Assembly: GCF_052118625.1 (NCBI RefSeq)
Contig: NZ_JBQKGW010000010.1
Span: forward strand, 1 to 64,000
Reading direction: 5' to 3'
DNA from: Porcincola sp945869225
GTDB lineage: Bacteria > Bacillota > Clostridia > Lachnospirales > Lachnospiraceae
Length of the DNA: 64,000 bases
The notes beneath the pieces were generated by a model. That model saw only the letters and a list, made by a program, of their open reading frames with translations. It made no database searches and was not told the origin of the DNA. Shown in pieces: positions 25,030 through 33,019 of this stretch; positions within the stretch are counted from its first letter, which is position 1, and every line of letters starts with the position of its first letter. The translations under genes were made by a program, and so were the position numbers.

Positions 25030-26247
25030 TCAGTCTTCACCGTCATCAGACGGGCTTCCCTCTTCAGACGTCACTGTCTGATTGCCGGAACCTGTTCCAA
25101 CTGGTTCTGCGGCAGCTTCTGCGCCTGTCTCCTGCCCGGCAGCGGCCGCCTGGATCTGCGCTTCCAGAGATGAAAGTGCTGCCTCCCTTGCCGGCTGATA
25201 CTGGGCATCTTCCTGTTCCCAGACCGTATAAGCCTCATCCCCGCGGTGATCCGTAAACTGATAGTGCTGCGTCAGATAGTCCAGCAGATAATCCGTGTAC
25301 TTCACAGCCCCAAGCAGATTGGTATGATGCGCATCATAATAATCCGTAGAAAAATCAATTCCGAGCTTTTCCTGATCCTTATTTGCATTCAGGAACGGAA
25401 CATTGTACTCCTGCGCGATTGCTGTAACTGCATTCAGTTCTCCCATATCATCCTGCGTATAGACGTACGGTGACGCAACAAGTACAACCTCCTGCCCAAT
25501 CTTTCTGCAATAGCTGAGCAGTTCCCGGAGCGCATTCTCTCCCCCTTGTGCCAGTTTTGTCTGATAGTGCTCGTCATACGGGATCGCACTCTGAGGCACA
25601 ACCCGGTCCTTTATCGCATACCCCATAAACTGACTTGCATCGATAGCGGAAAAATCTCTCTTGCCACCCTTGATCACCCGCTTCCAGTTAGAGGTGTCAA
25701 ATAGCCGCCAGTAATTCTCATGATTCATGATCAATGTCAGATAATACGGCAGCTGATCAGATGAAAAGCGTATTCCTGTCATCTTATTATAATGATTCAG
25801 GATTTCCCATCTCTTGAACGGACTCGCATAGTTCTTGATATAACGATACATGTCGGTTGTCATGCCGTTCATGGACCGCGAGCCAAGAAACCCTCTCACC
25901 TCGATCAGGACAACCTCCGGTTTCTGATGTTTTAGCAGATCCTTCAGCGAGAAAATGGTATTTTCCCCCACAGCCCCGGCAATTCCATATGCATAGGAAG
26001 AGATTCCGTGCTTTTCCCATGCTTCCATAGGATTATAATAGCGGTATACCGTGCTTGCACCGATCACAACCGCGTCAACCGTATTCTCCGGAAGGGTTTC
26101 GTACTCATACAGCCGGTAGGACTTCGGACGGTCATAAAGCAGAGTCAGAAACTGAAAGATCAGAGCCGTCACAACCAGAAAAACAACAATCTTCACCAGC
26201 TGCGGCGCCGTGACCGGTTTTCTTCTGTTTTGTGTCACTTCTTTCAT
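25030..26247 (-). CDS. Membrane-anchored SGNH/DltD-like protein of the O-acylation operon
   Basis: Predicted single-pass membrane protein with an extracellular SGNH-hydrolase-like domain, similar in architecture to DltD/AlgX-type partners of MBOAT transferases. One membrane helix spans about residues 20-42 (VKIVVFLVVTALIFQFLTLL). The extracellular domain has a block-I-like VDAVVIGASTVYRYYNP (nucleophile Ser), a middle VVLIEVRGFLGSRSMNG, VVLVASPYVYTQDD, and DAHHTNLLGAVKYTDYLL carrying the Asp-x-x-His pair. A low-complexity Ala/Gly/Glu tail ends EEGSPSDDGED. The start is either TTG 26253 or ATG 26247; the ATG is used here. It overlaps or abuts the adenylating-enzyme stop, indicating coupling. 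Confidence 0.75.
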   Translation of the reverse strand: MKEVTQNRRKPVTAPQLVKIVVFLVVTALIFQFLTLLYDRPKSYRLYEYETLPENTVDAVVIGASTVYRYYNPMEAWEKHGISSYAYGIAGAVGENTIFSLKDLLKHQKPEVVLIEVRGFLGSRSMNGMTTDMYRYIKNYASPFKRWEILNHYNKMTGIRFSSDQLPYYLTLIMNHENYWRLFDTSNWKRVIKGGKRDFSAIDASQFMGYAIKDRVVPQSAIPYDEHYQTKLAQGGENALRELLSYCRKIGQEVVLVASPYVYTQDDMGELNAVTAIAQEYNVPFLNANKDQEKLGIDFSTDYYDAHHTNLLGAVKYTDYLLDYLTQHYQFTDHRGDEAYTVWEQEDAQYQPAREAALSSLEAQIQAAAAGQETGAEAAAEPVGTGSGNQTVTSEEGSPSDDGED

Positions 26248-26249
26248 TC

Positions 26250-27740
26250 TCAAATGACCTTATCTCCCTCAAGCAGTTCTGCCGCGAGCTTCTTCCTCTG
26301 AAGCTTTCCGTTGAATGACCGCGGTATCTGATGGCAGACGACAATCTTCTGGGGAATCTTGTCCGGATCCACACGTCTGCGCAGATACTGCATCATCGCC
26401 TTGTGGTCGAATGTTTCCTCATCCGTATCCACGACCAGAATCGGAACCTCTCCTGAAACCTTGTCCGGCTTTGCAATGCAGGCACAGTCCAGAATCCCCG
26501 GGTAGTCTGCTGCCACCTCCTCTATTTCGTCAGGCGCAATCTTGATCCCCCGGAAATTGATGACATCGTCAGCTCTTCCGAGGACATAGACATATCCCTT
26601 GTCATCGATATATCCCTCGTCCTTTGAGAAGATATACCCATCCTTCATAACGCTTTCTGTCAGTTCCTTCTGCTTCCAGTAGCCCTTCATATTCATGGCG
26701 CCTCTGGTCGCAATCAGTCCTGTGTGCTTTTCATCAGAATGAATGATTTCGTGGTTTGCATTCGTCACGAAGAACTGCGCGTTCACAGCCGGTTTGCCGA
26801 TGCAATGCTTCCTGTCTTCATTCCCGGAAAAATCCAGAAAACAGCTTCTCCCGGACTCTGTAGAGCCATAACAATTGTAAAGTCGTGTCCCTGGAAATGT
26901 TGCTCTCAAATTTTCCTTGATCTCGTCATTCAGGTAAGCAGTCCCGACCTGCACATAGTCCAGCTGGCCGGCAAACTCCGAGAATCTTCCTCTTGAAAGC
27001 TTGAGGAGTACCGATGCCGCAGTTGGTGAAAGATCAATCGCCGTCGCATGATAATCCCTCATCAGTTCATAGATTCTGCGCACCTGTGTCACACCGCGGA
27101 CAAGAAGCGCTGCTCCATGTTTGGAATAAATCGCATAGAGTGTACGAATCGCATGGGCATGGCTGAGCGGCAGGGGGATCAGCTCCCTGTTTCCATCGCG
27201 CATATGAACCCCTTCCGCAACATTCTGTGCAAGCGCAACATCATTCGCATGAGTCAGTTCCACACCCTTTGACTTTCCAGTCGTCCCGGTTGTGAAAAGA
27301 ATCTCGGCAGTTTCTTCTCCGGTCGGCACATGGTACACAGCGTCCCTTACCGGTTCACCTTCTGACAGTTCCTCATAAGAGGCCGTTATTCTGTTCAGGT
27401 CCTCCGAAGCAGGCTTTCGGTCTGATACAAACAATACCGGATCCGTCTCCTGATAGATACTGAGAATCCGCTCATCTGCTGCATCATCCTCTACAGGAAC
27501 AAAAATTGCACCGATCAGCCAGCAGGCGATTTCAAGTGACAGGTAATGTGCCTTTCCATCATACGAAGCAATGACGCATCTTCCGAGATCTGCTCCTTTT
27601 GCGCGAAGGAACGCCGCTGCTCCCTCTGCATCTCTCATCATCTGCCCATAGGTATGCTCTCCGTCTGCATCAACAATGCAGAGTGCATCCGAAGAATTCT
27701 TCGCAGCTTCCCTGAAAATCGACAACACTGAAGTAAACAC
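26250..27740 (-). CDS. Acyl-adenylating enzyme (DltA/AMP-ligase family)
   Basis: Class I adenylate-forming enzyme (ANL superfamily) that should activate a carboxylic acid as AMP ester and load it on the carrier protein of this operon. The P-loop motif FTTGTTGKSKGVELTHAN lies near residues 150-167, the A5 motif YNCYGSTESG near 289, the GYIFSKDEGYIDDKGYVYVL and GRADDVINFRGIKIAPDEIE hinge motifs near 385-420, and the C-terminal catalytic lysine region FNGKLQRKKLAAELL near 475. At 496 aa it is the size of DltA, but substrate-site residues do not let me say D-alanine; other amino or fatty acids are possible. GTG start with GGAGG 6 nt upstream. Confidence 0.85.
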   Translation of the reverse strand: MFTSVLSIFREAAKNSSDALCIVDADGEHTYGQMMRDAEGAAAFLRAKGADLGRCVIASYDGKAHYLSLEIACWLIGAIFVPVEDDAADERILSIYQETDPVLFVSDRKPASEDLNRITASYEELSEGEPVRDAVYHVPTGEETAEILFTTGTTGKSKGVELTHANDVALAQNVAEGVHMRDGNRELIPLPLSHAHAIRTLYAIYSKHGAALLVRGVTQVRRIYELMRDYHATAIDLSPTAASVLLKLSRGRFSEFAGQLDYVQVGTAYLNDEIKENLRATFPGTRLYNCYGSTESGRSCFLDFSGNEDRKHCIGKPAVNAQFFVTNANHEIIHSDEKHTGLIATRGAMNMKGYWKQKELTESVMKDGYIFSKDEGYIDDKGYVYVLGRADDVINFRGIKIAPDEIEEVAADYPGILDCACIAKPDKVSGEVPILVVDTDEETFDHKAMMQYLRRRVDPDKIPQKIVVCHQIPRSFNGKLQRKKLAAELLEGDKVI

Positions 27741-27764
27741 CGTACACCTCCATCCGTTACTTGC

Positions 27765-29339
27765 TTAAAAGCCCATATAAATAAAGGACGCTGCATTGTA
27801 TCCCGGGCCGTACTTTCCACACAGAATGACAAAGAAAAAGAGGAAAAGATAGATGCTCCACCGGAAAACAAGATTCCTTCCGGCCAGATGCGCCCTGATC
27901 TGCCATCCCCGCTCCTTCATTACCGAAGTCAGGAACAGAAGAAAAAGCCCTGCAAAACCGATCAAAAACTCCATTTTCCCCAGCCCATAAGTGAAGACTG
28001 TATGCCGAAACACACCAAGACCAGGACTCGTCAGCATTTTTTTCAAAATCACCGCAGCCGCCCCAAGAGAAGGCGCCTTCACAAACGTTCTCGGAATAAT
28101 CCCACACAGGAGGAATGTTCTGAGAATCCGGAAAACATGAAACTCAGGGGAATCCGGATCAAAGTGAAGCACCTTCAGCATCTTCGGATACACTGGCTTC
28201 AGAATGACACTCAGAATGATGATCCCGCCCTGCCAGGCTCCCCAGAGCATGTAATTCCAGCCCGTCCCATGCCAGAGCCCCGTTGCAATCCAGACGAGGA
28301 TCAATGCGCAGACCGTCGTCGTATTCTGTCCTGCAACAGCGCCAAATTTTTTCCGCATGGCTCTCGAAAACTTCTTCACGAATCCGGAGATCGATACAGG
28401 CATATACAGATAATCGCGAAACCAGGCGCCGAGTGTAATATGCCATCTTCTCCAGAAATCATCAACGCTCGTTGCAAAGTAGGGCTGCCGGAAATTCTGT
28501 TCAATCTCAATTCCGAAGATCTGCGACATTCCTCTGGCAATGTCAACACAGCCAGAAAAATCTGTATACAACTGCACCGCATACAGGAACATCGTAAAAA
28601 GCAGCAGGCTGCCTGACGCATTCTGATAATTTGCCAGAACATTCGTCACGAACGGGCCGAACCGGTCCGCAATCACGAGCTTCTGAAAGACTCCCCATAA
28701 GGCGAGCTGTACGCCAAAGCACACTCTCCTGTAATCGAAGTAGTGAAGCTCTCTGAACTGAAAGCCCAGCCTGTCATACCGGGCAATCGGTCCCTGAAGA
28801 ATATGCGGAAAATAGCAGACATACAGAAGATAGCGGAAGAAGTTCTTCTCAGCCGGATATCTCTTCCAATATACATCCAGGACATACCCGATCGTGGAAA
28901 ATGTATAATAGGAAATTCCAAGCGGAATGATGACCGTCAGTGCAGGGCTTCCACCCGAAGCAGCAGCGAAGAACAGCGCCGCCACTTTCCGTGCAAATTT
29001 TGTATATATGAGATATGCAAGAACCACCGCGACAACGATCCACATGACTTTTCTGGCTGAACGCTTCTCTTTCCTGCGGATCGCCTTTTTCTCGTCTTTT
29101 CTTTCTTCAGAAGCCAGTGCAAGCGCTGCTCTTTCATGAATGCCTGAGATCATCCGTGCACCGACGTAAGTAATGGCTGCCGTGCCCATCATAAAAGGCA
29201 GGTATGACAGGCCTGCCTTTGCATAAAATATAAGACTCGCTGCCAGAAGAACAACCCATCGTGCCTTCGCCGGTACAATAAAGTAAACAACCGCGACAGC
29301 TGTCAAAAATACCAGAAAATAAAACGATATGAAAGTCAT
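27765..29339 (-). CDS. MBOAT-family O-acyltransferase (DltB/AlgI-like)
   Basis: Polytopic membrane-bound O-acyltransferase expected to move an acyl group across the membrane onto an extracellular polymer. Seen: about 11 hydrophobic segments, the conserved YCFPHILQGPIARYD-like region (reads CYFPHILQGPIARYDRLGF near 195), NFRQPYFATSVDDFWRRWHI near 292-311 (family-defining DFWRRWHITLGAWF), and the catalytic His in TGLWHGTGWNYMLWGAWQG near 375. Length 524 aa from the ATG at 29339. That start lies 8 nt after the carrier-protein stop and has only a weak ribosome site, suggesting translational coupling. The adenylating enzyme begins 24 nt after its stop. Confidence 0.92.
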   Translation of the reverse strand: MTFISFYFLVFLTAVAVVYFIVPAKARWVVLLAASLIFYAKAGLSYLPFMMGTAAITYVGARMISGIHERAALALASEERKDEKKAIRRKEKRSARKVMWIVVAVVLAYLIYTKFARKVAALFFAAASGGSPALTVIIPLGISYYTFSTIGYVLDVYWKRYPAEKNFFRYLLYVCYFPHILQGPIARYDRLGFQFRELHYFDYRRVCFGVQLALWGVFQKLVIADRFGPFVTNVLANYQNASGSLLLFTMFLYAVQLYTDFSGCVDIARGMSQIFGIEIEQNFRQPYFATSVDDFWRRWHITLGAWFRDYLYMPVSISGFVKKFSRAMRKKFGAVAGQNTTTVCALILVWIATGLWHGTGWNYMLWGAWQGGIIILSVILKPVYPKMLKVLHFDPDSPEFHVFRILRTFLLCGIIPRTFVKAPSLGAAAVILKKMLTSPGLGVFRHTVFTYGLGKMEFLIGFAGLFLLFLTSVMKERGWQIRAHLAGRNLVFRWSIYLFLFFFVILCGKYGPGYNAASFIYMGF

Positions 29340-29349
29340 CTCATCTCTC

Positions 29350-29583
29350 TCACTGCTCGTCCTGAAGTCTTTCAACCAGTTCTGTCATCGCATCGACCGA
29401 GTTGAAATTTTCCGGTACAATATCGTCCATATCGATTTCAATGTTGAACTCGCTTTCCAGCTCCGAGATGAGCGCAGTCAGCGTCAGGGAATCGATTACC
29501 TTGTCGTCGATCAGGTTTGTCTCGGATGCATAGTCAACAGAATCATCCATGCTCTTCAGAATGTTCAGTATCCTGTCTTTCAT
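29350..29583 (-). CDS. Acyl carrier protein of the O-acylation operon
   Basis: 77-aa phosphopantetheine carrier protein. The helical acidic fold is clear and the modification site is Ser in KVIDSLTLTALISELE (DSL motif) near residue 32. The size and the unlinked position from fatty-acid genes argue for a dedicated carrier, comparable to DltC, shuttling an activated acyl group from the adenylating enzyme to the MBOAT. Its ATG overlaps the stop of the upstream SGNH gene by 4 nt (ATGA), with GGAGGA 8 nt before it. Confidence 0.9.
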   Translation of the reverse strand: MKDRILNILKSMDDSVDYASETNLIDDKVIDSLTLTALISELESEFNIEIDMDDIVPENFNSVDAMTELVERLQDEQ

Positions 29584-30707
29584 CTTTTTTCTCCTCCATT
29601 CAATACCTTTTTCACTAGTTTCGAAACAACACTGTTATAGACCTGATAGCCCTTACTGCTTGGGTGAAGCCTGTCGGATGCAAAATAGGATGCCTTCGGT
29701 TTTCCATTTTTATCCAGGAACTTCGACGCAAGATCGATGTAAAACACATTATCCGTCTCACTGCAGTACTTTTTGATCAGTCTGTTGGCTGTTTTTTCCT
29801 GCGGCCAGGCTTTCTTACGGCTCGGCGTAACCGGGATGGATATGTAAAAGACCGGAACATGATCTCCCAGATCCTGTCTGATAGAAGCAATCAGAGTCTG
29901 AACCCTCTCAGCACATGTTTCCCCACGAATCCTTCCGGTACTGCCAATATCATTGCTGCCAACAAGAAGAATCACCGCATCAGGATGATAGGGTATGATC
30001 AGCTTCTTGTATAAGGTCATCCATTCCTGTGCCGTTGTGCCCCCAATCGCGTTGTTCACTACATTAAAACCCGAAAACGCCTGGGGAACGGACCGCCACC
30101 GATCTGCGGAAGAACTCCCGGCAAGCAGGATTGTTTTCTTCCTCCTGGAAGAAGACACCTGGTTTCTCTGACTTCCGGCATTCTTGATGTTCTTCGCAGA
30201 AATGATCCTGGATTTCACACTGGCATCCAGAGTCCCCCTGGAAGGAATCACATAAACCACCATATGACAGGTCTTTTTTTCCCAGGCAGCCGTGATGACG
30301 GTGTAACCGCGCTTACAGGTTGACAGCACGCCCTTTTTACTGACACGCGCCACCTTCGGCTTGGATGACTTATAAGTCACGCCTGCTGCCTCTTTGTTTA
30401 TTGTCAGTTGAACGGACCTGTTGCGGACTACCTGGAGAAAAGGCGACGCAAAGTAGAGCGTCTTTCCCTTTTCCTTCGCGTATTTTCTGACCAGCCTCTT
30501 CACCTTGGATGGGATCTTCACGTTTTCTGCCATCACGGTACCCATATCCGTGTTAACATCCGTATCCTGAGCAGCCGGGAATTCTGCCTGCGATTGCTGC
30601 AGACTCGGCCATGTGGGATCATCCGCCGCCATAGCCGGAAATGTACCTGAAACTGCCATGATTCCCACGATCAGAAAACAGACCATTCTGTTTATGAATG
30701 AACGCAT
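29580..30707 (-). CDS. Secreted SGNH/GDSL hydrolase with Ig-like domain
   Basis: Exported esterase or transferase candidate, 375 aa. A signal peptide covers residues 1-28 (INRMVCFLIVGIMAVSG...AMA). Residues about 75-150 resemble a bacterial Ig-like (BIG2) domain: LTINKEAAGVTYKSSKPKVA, VSKKGVLSTCKRGYTVITAA. The C-terminal SGNH domain has block I ILLAGSSSADRW near 193 (nucleophile Ser), block II VVNNAIGGTTAQEW, block III ILLVGSNDIGS, and block V DRLHPSSKGYQVYN with the Asp/His pair. As first gene of the operon it may deacylate, or act with the MBOAT on, the glycan target. GGAGG 7 nt upstream fixes the start. Confidence 0.82.
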   Translation of the reverse strand: MRSFINRMVCFLIVGIMAVSGTFPAMAADDPTWPSLQQSQAEFPAAQDTDVNTDMGTVMAENVKIPSKVKRLVRKYAKEKGKTLYFASPFLQVVRNRSVQLTINKEAAGVTYKSSKPKVARVSKKGVLSTCKRGYTVITAAWEKKTCHMVVYVIPSRGTLDASVKSRIISAKNIKNAGSQRNQVSSSRRKKTILLAGSSSADRWRSVPQAFSGFNVVNNAIGGTTAQEWMTLYKKLIIPYHPDAVILLVGSNDIGSTGRIRGETCAERVQTLIASIRQDLGDHVPVFYISIPVTPSRKKAWPQEKTANRLIKKYCSETDNVFYIDLASKFLDKNGKPKASYFASDRLHPSSKGYQVYNSVVSKLVKKVLNGGEKR

Positions 30708-30754
30708 GAAGCTCCCTCCGAAAAATCAGACAAGCGTAGCAAATACCAATCATT

Positions 30755-30783
30755 ATAATAGGCGATTGACTTTCTTAAATCAA
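30755..30783 (-). promoter_or_regulatory. Promoter of the O-acylation operon
   Basis: Minus-strand TTGATT (30778-30783), 17-nt spacer, TATTAT (30755-30760), about 50 nt upstream of the first SGNH gene. Confidence 0.6.
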
Positions 30784-30837
30784 CCGTAATTTTTCTTAAT
30801 TATCCTGTAACATTTCAAATCGTTAATCCAGATGTCA

Positions 30838-31221
30838 TTAATACTTCTCTCTTGTCTCATTCCGATAGCGCTCCGGGATCTCTGTATCCAGGCCGGGAAT
30901 CCTGGTCTTGATCGCCGCGATCAATTCGTCAGCCTCCTTTTCCCGGTTCGGAATGAGCTTCAGGATTCCGCCATTTCCATATGCGATAACAACGCCCCGT
31001 GAAGGATAGGTTCCTGCGCAGCTGCATCCTCCCTTGATCTGAAAATCGTGCGGGTAAGCTCTTACGATGGATGATAACGGAAGATATTTTGTAAAAAACA
31101 AACCATTCGTCTGAAACAGCGCCCTTTCTCCAATCCTCCACTTTTCAATTTTCTGTGCACGTTCAAAATCTGCTTCCAGCTCATGAGCCGGAAGCTCCTT
31201 TTCAATAGCAGTATACTTCAT
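30838..31221 (-). CDS. Hypothetical protein, possibly PH-like fold
   Basis: 127-aa cytoplasmic protein that I do not recognise. There is no signal peptide or membrane helix. The order of predicted elements, with KWRIGERALFQTNGLFFTKY then PLSSIVRAYPHD and VVIAYGNGGILKLIPN followed by a terminal helix EKEADELIAAIKTRIPG, is like the bacterial PH-domain families often annotated as DUFs, but this is an impression only. A short Cys pair (GGCSCAG) sits in the middle. GGAGG lies 10 nt before the ATG and codon use matches the neighbours, so it is likely real. It ends 130 nt before the O-acylation operon and may be transcribed separately. Confidence 0.6.
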   Translation of the reverse strand: MKYTAIEKELPAHELEADFERAQKIEKWRIGERALFQTNGLFFTKYLPLSSIVRAYPHDFQIKGGCSCAGTYPSRGVVIAYGNGGILKLIPNREKEADELIAAIKTRIPGLDTEIPERYRNETREKY

Positions 31222-31310
31222 CGTTTTGAAACCTCCGTTGGTTCAGCAATTTGATCCGTCTTTTGGTTTTATTCTATGAAAATCATGAAATCTGTCCGGT
31301 CGTCTGCTTT

Positions 31311-31379
31311 CTAGTCACTTTCATCTGGAAGAATCTCCAGATCCTCCGGCAGACCGTAAAAGCTCTTATATCCCTTCAC
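31311..31379 (-). other. Possible small or frameshifted ORF
   Basis: GTG-initiated 22-codon frame reading MKGYKSFYGLPEDLEILPDE then SD. It looks coding-like, but a strong AAGGAGG (31407-31413) lies in front of a different frame that starts IYRIDREC and stops after 11 codons. The two segments would join with a single frameshift. It may be the remnant of a small gene or a chance frame. Confidence 0.25.
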
Positions 31380-31656
31380 ATTCTCTGTCTATTCTGTAAA
31401 TCGATTCCTCCTTACCTCAGCCGGTGCCGATCGTCCCCGATGCAGCAGTTGTCTCCCAGGTAAAAATTCTAACAAAAAGTTAGATCCGGCGTTTGAAAAA
31501 ATATAGAAAAATCGCATTCAATGGTATGGGTTGTATAAATATAATCATATCATCATGATTCGCATTTTTATACAATTGTGAACAAAATGTGTCTAAAATT
31601 TTTGCGGCAAACTGTGCGGCAAAATTATTTTCAGGGTGCCTTACAGAAACCAGAAA

Positions 31657-31695
31657 AGGCTGCATGTGCAACATAAACACTTGCACACGCAGCCT
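31657..31695 (-). terminator. Terminator of tRNA-Thr
   Basis: A 15-bp stem, AGGCTGCGTGTGCAA with TTGCACATGCAGCCT (one G-U pair) and a 9-nt loop, followed on the minus strand by TTTTCT, directly after the tRNA. Confidence 0.85.
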
Positions 31696-31704
31696 CTCAC
31701 TTTA

Positions 31705-31777
<73 letters not shown>

Positions 31778-31844
31778 TCACTATAAATCGTTACTTCGGA
31801 ACAGAAAGGATCAAACTTCGTTCTGACTCCCCAGCAACGTTGCC

Positions 31845-31873
31845 ATTATATCGGCTCTCCCAGGAATTTGCAA
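31845..31873 (-). promoter_or_regulatory. tRNA-Thr promoter
   Basis: Minus-strand TTGCAA (31868-31873), 17-nt spacer, perfect TATAAT (31845-31850), about 68 nt before the mature tRNA. Confidence 0.7.
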
Positions 31874-31935
31874 GTACTTTTTTTCACTCCTTTCTCAGAT
31901 AAATCAGGCAAATCTTTCGTGCCTCCCGATCCGCT

Positions 31936-32988
31936 TTACAGATCATCCTCAATCGCGGCCGACTTAGCGTACGCTGACGACCTTGCTTCAAAGAAATCTG
32001 TCTTGACCTGGTTGGCATCTGCGTAGGAAGATACCCATTTCATGTTCTCCGGTTCATCCTCACAATCGGGATACAGGATTCCCAGATCAAGGGAGGAATA
32101 TCGGAGATTTCCAAGATACCGGATGTAGTCTTCGACCATCTGACCATTGAGACCCTCTATTTCGTCTCCGATGACATACTTTCCCCAGTCAATCTCCTGC
32201 TGAACACCCTCCCGGATCATGTCGGCGATCTGCTGGGCATGTGCTTTATTAAAAAGTTCCGGTTCCTCCTTCTCCAGTTCCAGGAGAATACTGCGAAACA
32301 GCCACAGATGTGTGTTTTCGTCCCGGTTGATGTAACGGATTTCCTGTACGCTTCCCGGCATACGGCCGTTTCTACCAAGATTGTAGAAGAACATGAATCC
32401 CGAATAAAAGTAAATGCCCTCCAGAATATAGTTGGCAACGAGCACCTGAAAAAAATGCTCCTTGTCCGGGTGTTCCACAAATCCATTATACAGGTTGCCG
32501 ATGAATTCGTTACGCCGCAGCAGATGTCTGTCCGTCTTCCATTGATACAGAATCTCATTGCGCTCTGTCGGATTGCAGATCGTGTCCAGCATATAAGAAT
32601 AACTCTGAGAATGGATGCATTCCTGAAATGTCTGGATGTTCAGGCAGAGGCTCACTTCATTGGCGGTCACATACTGGCTGATGATGGGCAGATTCGCAGA
32701 CTGCAGAGAGTCCAGGTAGACCAGAAAGGACAGGATTTTATCGTAAGCAATGCGTTCTGCCTTTGGCAGGTTCGGATAATCTGACTTGTCCTGGTTCAGA
32801 TTGATCTCCTCCGGGATCCAGAAATTGTTCATCGCCTGGCGGTACCAGTCTGAGACCCACTCATATTTCATATTGTTAAAGTCATTGATATTGGTTGTAT
32901 TGAAATTGATCAGGCGCCGTCTCTGAACATCCGTGTCTCCCATCGGATTAAAGAGCGGCTTATGCCTCAGTACCCTGTCATCTGTCAA
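31936..32988 (-). CDS. nrdB: Class Ia ribonucleotide reductase beta subunit
   Basis: Di-iron/tyrosyl-radical subunit that starts the radical for deoxyribonucleotide synthesis by NrdA. Iron ligands and radical site are visible: Asp in FLVYLDSLQSAN, Glu and His in FQECIHSQSYSYML with the radical Tyr four residues after His, Glu in NYILEGIYFYSGF, and Glu/His in NRDENTHLWLF. The start is decided by GGAGGAG (in the reading GGAGGAGATGCAACC) 9 nt before a TTG at 32988, giving MTDDRVLRHKPLFNP. A longer GTG start at 33039 would overlap nrdA and has no ribosome site. It lies 31 nt after nrdA. Length about 350 aa. Confidence 0.93.
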   Translation of the reverse strand: MTDDRVLRHKPLFNPMGDTDVQRRRLINFNTTNINDFNNMKYEWVSDWYRQAMNNFWIPEEINLNQDKSDYPNLPKAERIAYDKILSFLVYLDSLQSANLPIISQYVTANEVSLCLNIQTFQECIHSQSYSYMLDTICNPTERNEILYQWKTDRHLLRRNEFIGNLYNGFVEHPDKEHFFQVLVANYILEGIYFYSGFMFFYNLGRNGRMPGSVQEIRYINRDENTHLWLFRSILLELEKEEPELFNKAHAQQIADMIREGVQQEIDWGKYVIGDEIEGLNGQMVEDYIRYLGNLRYSSLDLGILYPDCEDEPENMKWVSSYADANQVKTDFFEARSSAYAKSAAIEDDL

Positions 32989-33019
32989 GGTTGCATCTCC
33001 TCCATAACATTCAGCCTGC

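Larger units (their letters stand above)
31222..31704. other. Intergenic region of 483 nt with a decayed small ORF, a 9-nt tandem repeat and a terminator
   Basis: No convincing full gene is seen. The minus strand has a strong AAGGAGG at 31407-31413 with no ATG behind it, then a coding-like 22-codon frame (31311-31379). The stretch 31480-31625 is AT-rich. TGCGGCAAA occurs twice with a 12-nt period (31603-31611, 31615-31623). The tRNA terminator occupies 31657-31695. Confidence 0.5.

Noticed and set aside
31480..31686. 68-codon minus-strand frame after tRNA-Thr
   Set aside because: It overlaps the tRNA terminator hairpin, is low in complexity and has no ribosome site or recognisable domain.
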